The position numbers and the translations under genes were made by a program. The notes under the pieces are model-generated. The model saw nothing but the letters and a program-made list of their open reading frames with translations, was not told where the DNA came from and did no database searches. From an uncultured Bacillota bacterium (GTDB lineage Bacteria; Bacillota_I; Bacilli_A; RF39; UBA660), in contig CAMOVA010000007.1 in NCBI GenBank assembly GCA_946626905.1, positions 1 to 24,684 of the forward strand: a DNA stretch of 24,684 nt. The letters run 5' to 3'. Positions 1 through 5,938 of this stretch are shown here, piece after piece. Numbering within the stretch: position 1 is the stretch's first letter; each line of letters opens with the position of its first letter.

Positions 1-390
1 GAAACAAATAACAAGAGAGATGTTAAAAATTTATCAACCATTATCAAATATGGATTGGATGAACTATCGACTTGTTAGAAAAGACTTAACATTTCATCAC
101 ATAGTAAAGCGAGAAAACCAAGGAAAACAGGAGATAAGTAACGGGTGTCTTTTGATGCCCGTTGCCCTGCACACCAGTATCTTCACTTAATAGAGTATAA
201 AGACATAGAAACATATAATGCTATAAACAGGATATTTAAGTATGTAAATCAACAAGAATATGAACCTACAAGAGAACAAAGAGAAATAATAGAATACTTA
301 TTAACTGAATTTGAGAAAGTTCATAAATGGGATAAAAATTCAAAAGGAAAACCATTAATACAATATAAGTATAAAAAAAGATGTTTGTAG
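1..390 (+). pseudogene. Small HNH-like protein, partial at 5' end and split by a frame change
   Basis: Two overlapping frames read as one protein. The frame from base 2 runs to a TAA at 188-190 and carries DLTFHHIVKREN followed by NGCLLMPVA. The frame open from 142 to the TAG at 388-390 continues with HQYLHLIEYKD and a helical C-terminus rich in E, R and K. The His-His, Asn-Gly and His spacing resembles a degenerate HNH (beta-beta-alpha metal) fold found in small conserved Firmicutes proteins; that assignment is from memory. The join lies at about 160-175, where an extra AC in the stretch CTGCACACCAG would explain the shift. This could be a decayed gene, a sequencing error or, less likely, recoding. 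The gene starts outside the window. Catalytic function is not claimed. Confidence 0.5.
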
Positions 391-393
391 ATA

Positions 394-463
394 GCATTAG
401 GAACAGATAAATTATTTTGACCGTTAGCATCTGATTTAAGTAATTCTATCTATTCCTACTGGT
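394..463. repeat. Imperfect inverted repeat, copy 1 of a duplicated arm pair
   Basis: The left arm GCATTAGGAACAGATA (394-409) is nearly complementary to 448-463. The left arm also matches 534-549 directly in 14 of 16 bases, and the 18-base segment 446-463 matches 597-614 in 16 of 18. The whole arrangement, left arm, about 40-50 A/T-rich bases, right arm, is therefore present twice in tandem, as if one structured element had been duplicated and had drifted. Confidence 0.55.
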
Positions 464-534
464 GTCTATAAAAGGACACCTGCTGCATCCTATCATTTGA
501 GGAAGTGCCTTTGATTGCTACTCTTTTTGAGTAG

Positions 535-612
535 CATTAAGAATAGATAGTTTTTTTCATATTAATTTCCCTTTTATTTTTTGATTAATTTTTTTGCTAT
601 CTATTCTTAATG
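535..612. repeat. Perfect 16-bp inverted repeat, copy 2
   Basis: CATTAAGAATAGATAG at 535-550 is the exact reverse complement of 597-612, with a 46-base A/T-rich loop containing two runs of seven T. As RNA this gives a long stem; as DNA it has the size and shape of a small terminal-inverted-repeat element. No clear target-site duplication was seen at the ends. Confidence 0.65.
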
Positions 613-719
613 GTATTCATAAAGTGGGAAGGACTGCCTATATGGATGGGAAAGGGTGTCTTTATTTCGGCATTATGCTATGTGGGTTGATAAGACACCA
701 GAATGTCAAAGGAGGAAAA

Positions 720-1058
720 ATGAAAAGGATAATCAAGATAGGGAATAAAGAATATGAAATGAAGTCTAGTGCTTATACTCAATTCAAGTATAAGAATGAC
801 ACAGGAAGGAAGCTACTAAAAGATTTACAAGATCTAACTCAATTACAAGATAAAGAAGAATCTGAAATGATAACATCTATTGATGACTTAACTGATATAG
901 TATTAAGAATATCTTATGTAATGATAGAAGAAGCAGATCCAAGTCAAGTTACTACATTTGAAGATTTCTTAAAAGGTATTGATGGACTATTTGATAATAC
1001 TAATTGGATTAATGAAGTAATATCATTAGCAGTAGCACCCATTTCAAGGGGAATATAA
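720..1058 (+). CDS. Tail assembly chaperone, short product (gpG-like)
   Basis: A 112-residue protein starting at an ATG with GGAGG five bases upstream (711-715). It opens MKRIIKIGNKEYEMKSSAYT, followed by helical acidic sequence and an end at PISRGI. This layout is typical of siphovirus tail chaperones that coat the tape measure during tail assembly. The identity is supported by a second reading frame (1036-1254) that continues the protein, which is the hallmark of gpG/gpGT pairs. These genes normally sit between the tail tube and tape measure genes; here the gene is over 7 kb away, upstream of the terminase, and the usual place (8993-9071) holds only a terminator. Family assignment rests on remembered resemblance to Firmicutes phage chaperones. 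Confidence 0.7.
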   Translation: MKRIIKIGNKEYEMKSSAYTQFKYKNDTGRKLLKDLQDLTQLQDKEESEMITSIDDLTDIVLRISYVMIEEADPSQVTTFEDFLKGIDGLFDNTNWINEVISLAVAPISRGI

Positions 1059-1069
1059 GAAACTTCCCC
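1036..1069 (+). promoter_or_regulatory. Probable +1 translational frameshift site
   Basis: The frames can only be joined between 1036 and 1055. Within this lie the zero-frame codons GCA CCC ATT TCA AGG GGA. A Pro-tRNA on CCC (1038-1040) could slip to CCA, and AGG could slip to GGG (1047-1050). A hairpin GGGGAA (1048-1053) with TTCCCC (1064-1069), loop of ten bases, starts at the site and covers the zero-frame stop at 1056-1058. A +1 shift at a CCC codon is known for Listeria phage PSA structural genes; a -2 shift, as in Mu, gives the same frame and is not excluded. Confidence 0.55.
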
Positions 1070-1254
1070 ACAATAACAAAAGTAATGAACCTGTAGATGA
1101 ATATGAAGTTATAGCATTAGCAAAGAGATTAGGAATATCTATTGAAGAAATGAAAGATATGTCTTTTGTATCTTTAATGAATATTCTAATTAGTTCAGTA
1201 GAAGAAAATGAACAAATAGGAACTGAAGAAGATGTAAGAAGATTATTTGGATAG
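1036..1254 (+). CDS. Tail assembly chaperone, frameshift extension (gpT-like part of gpGT)
   Basis: This frame is +1 relative to the short chaperone and is open from 1036 (after a TAG at 1033-1035) to the TAG at 1252-1254. It has no sensible start of its own or ribosome binding site, so it is most simply made as a C-terminal extension of the upstream protein. The sequence EVIALAKRLGISIEEMKDMS resembles the gpT half of Firmicutes chaperones, in which a short helical LA.RLGIS..E..DMS-like segment recruits the tail tube protein. The full fusion would be about 177 residues. The stop overlaps the ribosome binding site of the next gene. Confidence 0.65.
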   Translation, partial: HPFQGEYKKLPHNNKSNEPVDEYEVIALAKRLGISIEEMKDMSFVSLMNILISSVEENEQIGTEEDVRRLFG

Positions 1255-1263
1255 GAGGATATT

Positions 1264-1509
1264 ATGAAAGTAAAAGTTATTAAAAATTATTTTGATACAG
1301 AAAAAAAGCAAAATATGGTTGCTGGTAAAGATGTATTAGAAAATGTATCAGAAGAAAGAGCTAAACAATTAATAAAAGCTGGAGTAGGAGAAATCATAGA
1401 AACTAAAAAAGAAAAAGTAGAAACTGCTAAAGTAGAAGATAAGGAAGAAAAAAAAGAAACTGCTAAAATAGTAGAAACTAAAATAAAAAAAATAATTAAA
1501 AAGAAATAA
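1264..1509 (+). CDS. Small Lys/Glu-rich phage protein of unknown function
   Basis: An 81-residue protein with TAGGAGG just upstream of its ATG. The first 45 residues (MKVKVIKNYFDTEKK, then SEERAKQLIKAGVGEII) look like a small folded domain of the kind found in short phage proteins near head genes, where an E.RAK.LI..GV motif is common. The remainder is a low-complexity tail of K, E, T and V that ends in IKKIIKKK. It follows the chaperone extension by nine bases and precedes the HNH gene by two, so it is co-transcribed with both. I cannot assign a function; a head-tail accessory role is only suggested by position. Confidence 0.6.
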   Translation: MKVKVIKNYFDTEKKQNMVAGKDVLENVSEERAKQLIKAGVGEIIETKKEKVETAKVEDKEEKKETAKIVETKIKKIIKKK

Positions 1510-1511
1510 TT

Positions 1512-1853
1512 ATGAGTTATGGAGTTAGAAAAGATTTTTATAATTCTAAAGCATGGAAACAAGTAAGAAAGAATGTTTGGTTGAAACAAAACCTATTATG
1601 CAATAGATGTGGTAAACCTGTATATGTTGATGGTATTAGTAAATGGATTCCAAAAGAAAAAAGAAGAACAGGAATAGTCCATCATAAAATATATTTGGAT
1701 AATATAAATGTTTATGATGATTCAATAGCATTAGATGAAGGCAACTTAGAAGGTATTTGCAAAGATTGTCATGAAGAAGAACACCATAAAGATCAAGTTA
1801 CTAGATCTGGATTAATGTTTAATGAAAATGGGGAGCTAATCAAAAAAAATTAG
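1512..1853 (+). CDS. HNH endonuclease next to the terminase
   Basis: A 113-residue protein with a canonical zinc-supported HNH core: CNRC near residue 30, the VHHK motif near 57, a conserved Asn in EGNLEG near 78 and CKDCHEEEH near 84. Short HNH proteins directly upstream of terminase genes are frequent in HK97-like phages with cohesive ends, where they nick DNA with the terminase during packaging (shown for HK97 gp74). A packaging role is inferred from position; a free homing nuclease is the alternative. The start has a weak ribosome binding site and follows the previous stop by two bases, suggesting translational coupling. The stop codon lies inside a strong hairpin. Confidence 0.88.
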   Translation: MSYGVRKDFYNSKAWKQVRKNVWLKQNLLCNRCGKPVYVDGISKWIPKEKRRTGIVHHKIYLDNINVYDDSIALDEGNLEGICKDCHEEEHHKDQVTRSGLMFNENGELIKKN

Positions 1854-1858
1854 CCCCC
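1830..1858 (+). terminator. G+C-rich hairpin over the HNH stop codon, without a T-run
   Basis: GGGG-A-GCTAAT (1830-1840, one bulged A) pairs with ATTAGC-CCCC (1849-1858), loop of eight. Ten base pairs, several G-C, make it very stable, but it is followed by CTGCTTAGC and not by T, so it is not a standard intrinsic terminator. It may protect or process the mRNA 3' end, or lie in packaging-site DNA. Confidence 0.45.
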
Positions 1859-1915
1859 CTGCTTAGCATTCCATTATATACCAATGGGAAACCGAGGCAA
1901 GGCCTTTGAAAAATG

Positions 1916-1932
1916 TGCAAATTCATGCAAAT
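1916..1932. repeat. Phased 7-bp direct repeat before the small terminase gene
   Basis: TGCAAAT occurs at 1916-1922 and again at 1926-1932, one helical turn apart, in the non-coding gap 1854-1962 between the HNH and small terminase genes. Terminase small subunits bind phased repeats at cos or pac sites, so this is a candidate binding site. The evidence is only the repeat and its position. Confidence 0.25.
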
Positions 1933-1962
1933 ACCCCCATAATTTGTGAAAGGAGCAGTAAA

Positions 1963-2289
1963 ATGACTAAAAGTAAAGCAATTAACTTCAAAGCAGTTAA
2001 AAATGTGTTAAATGAGATGCCAGAAGATAAGTCTATGTTAGGATTAGCTTTAATTAAAGAATTAGAGTTCATGAAAAAAACAATGGCAAAATTAAAAAGT
2101 GAAATTACAAAAAATGGAGTAGTTACACAGATGGATCAAGGAAAATATTTTATTGATAGAGCTAATCCAGCAATTACTCAATACAATGCAATGATAAAAA
2201 ATTATAATTCAACTATAAAGCAAGTATATGAATTAATTCCTAAAGAATTATCTGATAATTTTGATGATTTTGATAATGATGAACTATGA
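1963..2289 (+). CDS. terS: Terminase small subunit, P27 family
   Basis: A 108-residue protein. I place the start at 1963, where AGGAGC lies at a good distance, and not at the in-frame TTG at 1906, whose codons cross the hairpin- and repeat-bearing gap. The pattern is that of P27-type small terminases: an N-terminal basic segment, a middle helix with MKKTMAKLKSEITKNGVV, then the family-typical IDRANPAITQYNAMIKNYNS and a final helix before a very acidic tail (DDFDNDEL). Small subunits recognise the viral packaging site and load the large subunit. Its TGA stop overlaps the ATG of the large subunit (ATGA), the standard coupling of this pair. Confidence 0.82.
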   Translation: MTKSKAINFKAVKNVLNEMPEDKSMLGLALIKELEFMKKTMAKLKSEITKNGVVTQMDQGKYFIDRANPAITQYNAMIKNYNSTIKQVYELIPKELSDNFDDFDNDEL

Positions 2290-3971
2290 CATATATTGAA
2301 GAATACTATGAATGGATTAAAAAAAATCCAAATAAAGTTGGAATAAAAGTAAAGACAGTATATAAAAATTTAGTAAAAAAATTGAAGAAACCACAAAAGG
2401 TTTCTTTTTTTAATAAAGTAACAGGAGAAAATGAAAATCATACTTATATTTTTGATGAAAAAAAATCTTTAAGATGTATTCATTTTATAGAAAAATATTG
2501 TAGACAATCTAAAGGCAAATGGAATGGAAAACCACTTAAATTAGAACTATTTCAAAAAGCATTTCTACAAGCATTGTTTGGATTTGTAGATAAAGATACA
2601 GGTTTTAGACAATATAGAAAAGCAATATTATTTGTTGCTAGAAAAAATGGAAAATCTGTATTAGATTCAGGAATAGCTAATTTTATGCTTACTAAAGATG
2701 GAGAAGGTGGAGCAGAAATATATTCTATAGCTACCAAAAGAGATCAATCAAAAATTGTTTGGGAAGAAAGTAAGAAAATGATAAAAAAAAGTCCATCTTT
2801 AGCAAAAAGAATAAGATGTCTAATAGGTGGAATATATTATGATGCTACTGATTCATCATTTAGAGCATTAGCATCTGATAGCAATTCATTAGATGGTTTA
2901 AATGCACATTTAGTAGTTGCTGATGAAGTCCATGCATGGAAAGATAAAAATTTATTAGATGTCATGTATGATTCTATGAGTGCAAGAGAACAGCCATTAT
3001 TATTAGAAACTTCTACTATGGGAACTGTAAGACAAAATGTATTTGATATTGAATATGACTATGCTGCACAAGTGATAGAAGGTTTAATACAAGATGATGT
3101 TCTATTACCAATTATTTATGAATTAGACAATGAAAAAGAATGGACAAATGAAGAATGCTGGTATAAAGCTAATCCAGCATTAGGCAAAATTAAATCAATA
3201 AAGAATTTAAGAGAAAAAGTAGAAAGAGCTAAAAACAATCCAATAGAATTAGTCAACTTATTATGTAAAGATTTCAATGTAAGACAAAATAGTATAAATG
3301 CATGGCTTACATTTGAAGATTTGAATAATGAGGAAATCTATTCTGATTGGAAAGATTGTTACTGCATTGGTGGATGTGATTTATCAAGCACTACAGACTT
3401 AACTTGTGCAACATTATTAGGTGTTGTAAAAGGAAAAATTAGAGTAAAGCAAATGTATTGGATTCCAGCTAACTTTTTAGAGAAAAAAGTTACAGAAGAT
3501 AAAATCCCATATGATAAATGGTTAAAAAATGGATTATTAAGATTATCAGGAACATCCAAAATTGATTATCATGATGTAACATCATGGTTTTTGGAACAAG
3601 TTCAAGAAAATGATTTAAGACCATTATGGGTAGGTTATGATAGTTGGAATGCTCAATTTTGGTGTGATGAAATGACTTCATATGGATTTACAATGCAAGA
3701 AATAAGACAAGGTTATAAGACTGAATCAGCACCATTAAAACAAATGAAAGCTGATTTAATGGATAAAAAGATAAATTATAACAATAATCCTATTTTAAAG
3801 TGGAATCTATCAAATGTTGTAGTTAAAGTTGATGATAATGAAAACATTATGTTATCAAAGGAAAAAGCAAGGCAAAGAATTGATGGAGCTGCCTCTTTAA
3901 TGGATGCATATGTCATTTATATCAATAGACAACAAGAATACTTAAATTATATTAGTGAGGAGGTTAAATAA
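2286..3971 (+). CDS. terL: Terminase large subunit (ATPase and nuclease)
   Basis: The DNA packaging motor and end-cutting enzyme. The protein is 561 residues, normal for HK97-type terminases. The ATPase domain shows a Walker A-like ARKNGKS at about 118-124 and the Walker B LVVADEVHAW at about 209-218, with the catalytic Glu after Asp. The RNase H-like nuclease domain has the usual acidic residues: IGGCDLSSTTD near 360-370, WVGYDSWN near 448-455, and a late Asp in DGAASLMDAY near 533-542. It is complete and uninterrupted, overlaps the small subunit by four bases, and its stop overlaps the portal start by one. Confidence 0.95.
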   Translation: MTYIEEYYEWIKKNPNKVGIKVKTVYKNLVKKLKKPQKVSFFNKVTGENENHTYIFDEKKSLRCIHFIEKYCRQSKGKWNGKPLKLELFQKAFLQALFGFVDKDTGFRQYRKAILFVARKNGKSVLDSGIANFMLTKDGEGGAEIYSIATKRDQSKIVWEESKKMIKKSPSLAKRIRCLIGGIYYDATDSSFRALASDSNSLDGLNAHLVVADEVHAWKDKNLLDVMYDSMSAREQPLLLETSTMGTVRQNVFDIEYDYAAQVIEGLIQDDVLLPIIYELDNEKEWTNEECWYKANPALGKIKSIKNLREKVERAKNNPIELVNLLCKDFNVRQNSINAWLTFEDLNNEEIYSDWKDCYCIGGCDLSSTTDLTCATLLGVVKGKIRVKQMYWIPANFLEKKVTEDKIPYDKWLKNGLLRLSGTSKIDYHDVTSWFLEQVQENDLRPLWVGYDSWNAQFWCDEMTSYGFTMQEIRQGYKTESAPLKQMKADLMDKKINYNNNPILKWNLSNVVVKVDDNENIMLSKEKARQRIDGAASLMDAYVIYINRQQEYLNYISEEVK

Positions 3972-5221
3972 TGGAACTAAGAAGTTGGTTTAGCAACATA
4001 TTTGGTAATGATAAGAATACAACTGCACCAGAAACAGCAACAGAAGTAAAAATATTAGATGATAGAAAAGCTGTATTTACTCCATATAAAGGAGATTTTG
4101 AAAATGATCCTGATGTATTAAAGTGCATAGATGCTATAGCAAGAAATGGAGCTAAAATGCATCCTAGACATATAAGAAATTTTGCTGGTAAAATGGAAAA
4201 TTTAAAAGATAATTTGTATTCTTTGTTAGCTAAAAGACCTAATGAAGTTCAAAATGCTTATCAATTTTATTATCAAGTAATAAGTAATTTAGAGTTATAT
4301 AATGACTCTTTTATTTATGTTCAAAGAGATGAAAATTTGAATGTAACAGGATTATATCCATTAAATTTTAGTGAAGGAAAATATTATGAATACAAAGGAC
4401 AAATATGGTTAAAGTTCAAGTTTGGAAGAACTAAAGAAAGATTTGTAGCATATGATGATTGTATTCATTTAACAAGATTTGTAGGAGAAGATGGATTGTT
4501 TGGTGGTAGTCCTAAACCAATTATAAAAACATTATCAATTAAACATGTATTAGATGAAGGAATTGTAAATGCAATTAAAACTACTCAATCAATTAAAGGT
4601 GTAATCAAATCTACAAAAGCAATGTTAAAACCAGAAGATGTTAAGAAAATGAGAGATCAATTTGTTTCTGATTTTGTTAAAGGTGGAGATAAATCTGGAA
4701 TAGGTGGATTAGATGCAACAACAGATTTTACTCCTGTAAAAATAGAGCCAACTACAGCTAGTGATAGTCAAGTAAAGAGCATAGATGATAAGTTATTATC
4801 TTATTTTGGTATTAGTGAGGAAATTATCCAATCTAAATATTCAGAAGATCAATGGAATGCTTTTTATGAATCAATATTAGAACCTATAGGATTACAAATG
4901 AGTTTAGAGTTTTCAAATAAAATATTTACTTCAACACAAAAGTATTTTGGACATGAAATATTATTTGAAAGTAATAGATTACAATATGCAAGTAATAAGA
5001 CAAAAATAGAATTATTAAGATATGCAAATAACATTATGACAGTAAATGAATTAAGAGAAGTATTTAATTTAGCACCAAGAGAAGATGGAGATGTTATACT
5101 TCAAGATTTAAACCATATAGACAGTAATATAGCTAATGATTATCAGTTAGGTAATGATTCTACTGATACTAATAACACAAATGAAGAAGGAGGAAATGAA
5201 GATGAAGGAGAAGGAAATTAG
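3971..5221 (+). CDS. Portal protein, HK97 family
   Basis: A 416-residue portal forming the dodecameric DNA entry channel at one capsid vertex. The start has GAGGAGG upstream, within the terL end. Family-typical features are the N-terminal amphipathic helix (LRSWFSNIFG), the DPDVLKCIDAIARNGAKM segment near residues 46-63, the NAYQFYYQVISNLELYND block near 95-112, and EDQWNAFYESILEPIG near 295 followed by helices of the stem and crown. The C-terminus is a disordered N/D/E/G-rich tail. The 3' end overlaps the protease gene by 20 bases in another frame. Confidence 0.93.
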   Translation: MELRSWFSNIFGNDKNTTAPETATEVKILDDRKAVFTPYKGDFENDPDVLKCIDAIARNGAKMHPRHIRNFAGKMENLKDNLYSLLAKRPNEVQNAYQFYYQVISNLELYNDSFIYVQRDENLNVTGLYPLNFSEGKYYEYKGQIWLKFKFGRTKERFVAYDDCIHLTRFVGEDGLFGGSPKPIIKTLSIKHVLDEGIVNAIKTTQSIKGVIKSTKAMLKPEDVKKMRDQFVSDFVKGGDKSGIGGLDATTDFTPVKIEPTTASDSQVKSIDDKLLSYFGISEEIIQSKYSEDQWNAFYESILEPIGLQMSLEFSNKIFTSTQKYFGHEILFESNRLQYASNKTKIELLRYANNIMTVNELREVFNLAPREDGDVILQDLNHIDSNIANDYQLGNDSTDTNNTNEEGGNEDEGEGN

Positions 5222-5804
5222 AAAGTTAGATTTACAATTCAGGGCAGAAGATACAGATGAAGGAAAAATGGAAATTAAAGGTTATGCAGCAGTATTCAAT
5301 AGTCCAGAAACATATGGATATACTGAAATAATAGCACCTACAGCATTTGATGAAGCTGATATGTCAGATGTAGTTCTTAGATACAATCACAATGATTCAT
5401 TTATGGTATTAGCAAGAACTAGAAATAAATCATTAAAACTAGATGTAGATGAAAAAGGTTTATTTATGGATGCTACATTACAAGATGATATTACAGAACA
5501 TAAAAATATATTTAATGCTGTAAAAAGCAAATTAATAGATAAACAATCATTTGCATTTACTGTAGAAGAAGATACATATGATTATGATACTGATACAAGA
5601 ACAATTACTAAAATAGGTAAATTATTTGATGTATCAGTAGTAGATCAACCATTTTACAATGCAACTGATGTATCAGTAGCAAGAGATATTAATAATAGTG
5701 ATTTCTTAGCTAGGAGAGAGCAAATAAGAAAAGAACATGAAGAAAAACAAAGATTAGAAGAACTAAGAAAACTAAAAGAATCAGTATTAGCAAAATTAGG
5801 TTAA
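5202..5804 (+). CDS. Prohead maturation protease, HK97 (U35/S78) type
   Basis: A 200-residue protease that cleaves the capsid delta domain during head maturation. Of four in-frame ATGs I choose 5202, because AAGGAGGA at 5187-5194 ends seven bases before it; those at 5154 and 5181 lie upstream of that site and 5196 almost abuts it. The catalytic residues expected of the family are His63 in RYNHND and Ser116 in DKQSFAF. The fold begins with LQFRAEDTDEGKMEIKGYAA, as usual for this family. The C-terminal 30 residues are a charged helix. The start overlaps the portal gene, an arrangement that couples their translation. No separate scaffold gene is present; the capsid delta domain serves that role. 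Confidence 0.92.
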   Translation: MKEKEIRKLDLQFRAEDTDEGKMEIKGYAAVFNSPETYGYTEIIAPTAFDEADMSDVVLRYNHNDSFMVLARTRNKSLKLDVDEKGLFMDATLQDDITEHKNIFNAVKSKLIDKQSFAFTVEEDTYDYDTDTRTITKIGKLFDVSVVDQPFYNATDVSVARDINNSDFLARREQIRKEHEEKQRLEELRKLKESVLAKLG

Positions 5805-5815
5805 ACAATTATGAG

Positions 5816-5905
5816 AAAGCATCTGGAGAGATGTTTTTTTGTTGCTGGAGAGTAACTAAGTTGTATTAATAGACAGCTGGAGAGCTGAATAGGAATATAG
5901 GATGC
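5816..5905 (+). promoter_or_regulatory. Three tandem hairpins with identical GGAG tetraloops in the capsid leader
   Basis: The 134-base protease-capsid gap holds three hairpins closed by U-A around the same GGAG loop: 5816-5824 with 5829-5837 (nine pairs including one G-U), 5841-5846 with 5851-5856 (six pairs), and 5874-5878 with 5883-5887 (five pairs). The stems differ in sequence while the loop and its closing pair are constant, the signature of selection on a loop. GATGC at 5901-5905 could alternatively pair with GCATC at 5819-5823 and enclose the other two hairpins. GGA in a loop is the CsrA/RsmA recognition element and GGAG also mimics a Shine-Dalgarno site; which, if either, applies is unknown. 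The first stem is followed by a T-run and could attenuate transcription. Confidence 0.6.
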
Positions 5906-5938
5906 CTTTAAAGAACTAAAAATATAAGGAGGGCAATT

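Larger units (their letters stand above)
391..719. other. Gene-poor region with nested inverted repeats
   Basis: No convincing gene lies in these 329 bases. An open frame from 594 joins the downstream chaperone gene in phase, but its first 42 codons look non-coding and lack a ribosome binding site. The region holds several hairpins: 461-466 with 475-480 (GGTGTC/GACACC), 516-523 with 529-536 (TGCTACTC/GAGTAGCA), 535-550 with 597-612 (16-bp perfect arms), and 655-665 with 690-699 (GGTGTC-based stem with one bulge). It is patchily richer in G+C than the neighbouring genes, which suggests selection on RNA structure or foreign origin. No known riboswitch, tRNA or group I intron core was recognised. 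Confidence 0.6.

Noticed and set aside
655..700. tRNA-like element: GGTGTCT/AGACACC stem followed by A
   Set aside because: Only about 45 bases between the outer arms, with no anticodon arm, D-loop or TTCGA-type T-loop.
391..719. Group I or II intron, or omega-RNA of an IscB-type system next to the HNH-like gene
   Set aside because: No recognisable intron core or domain V, and the HNH-like protein is far too short for IscB and lacks RuvC motifs.
594..719. N-terminal extension of the chaperone gene from 594
   Set aside because: The extra 42 codons include Cys/Gly-rich unlikely sequence, overlap hairpin arms and lack a ribosome site, while the ATG at 720 has GGAGG.
1906..1962. N-terminal extension of the small terminase from TTG 1906
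   Set aside because: It covers the repeat-bearing gap, and AGGAGC is placed correctly for the ATG at 1963.
5154..5201. Longer protease start at 5154 or 5181
   Set aside because: Both lie upstream of the AAGGAGGA site, which fits the start at 5202; the extra residues are the portal tail read in another frame.
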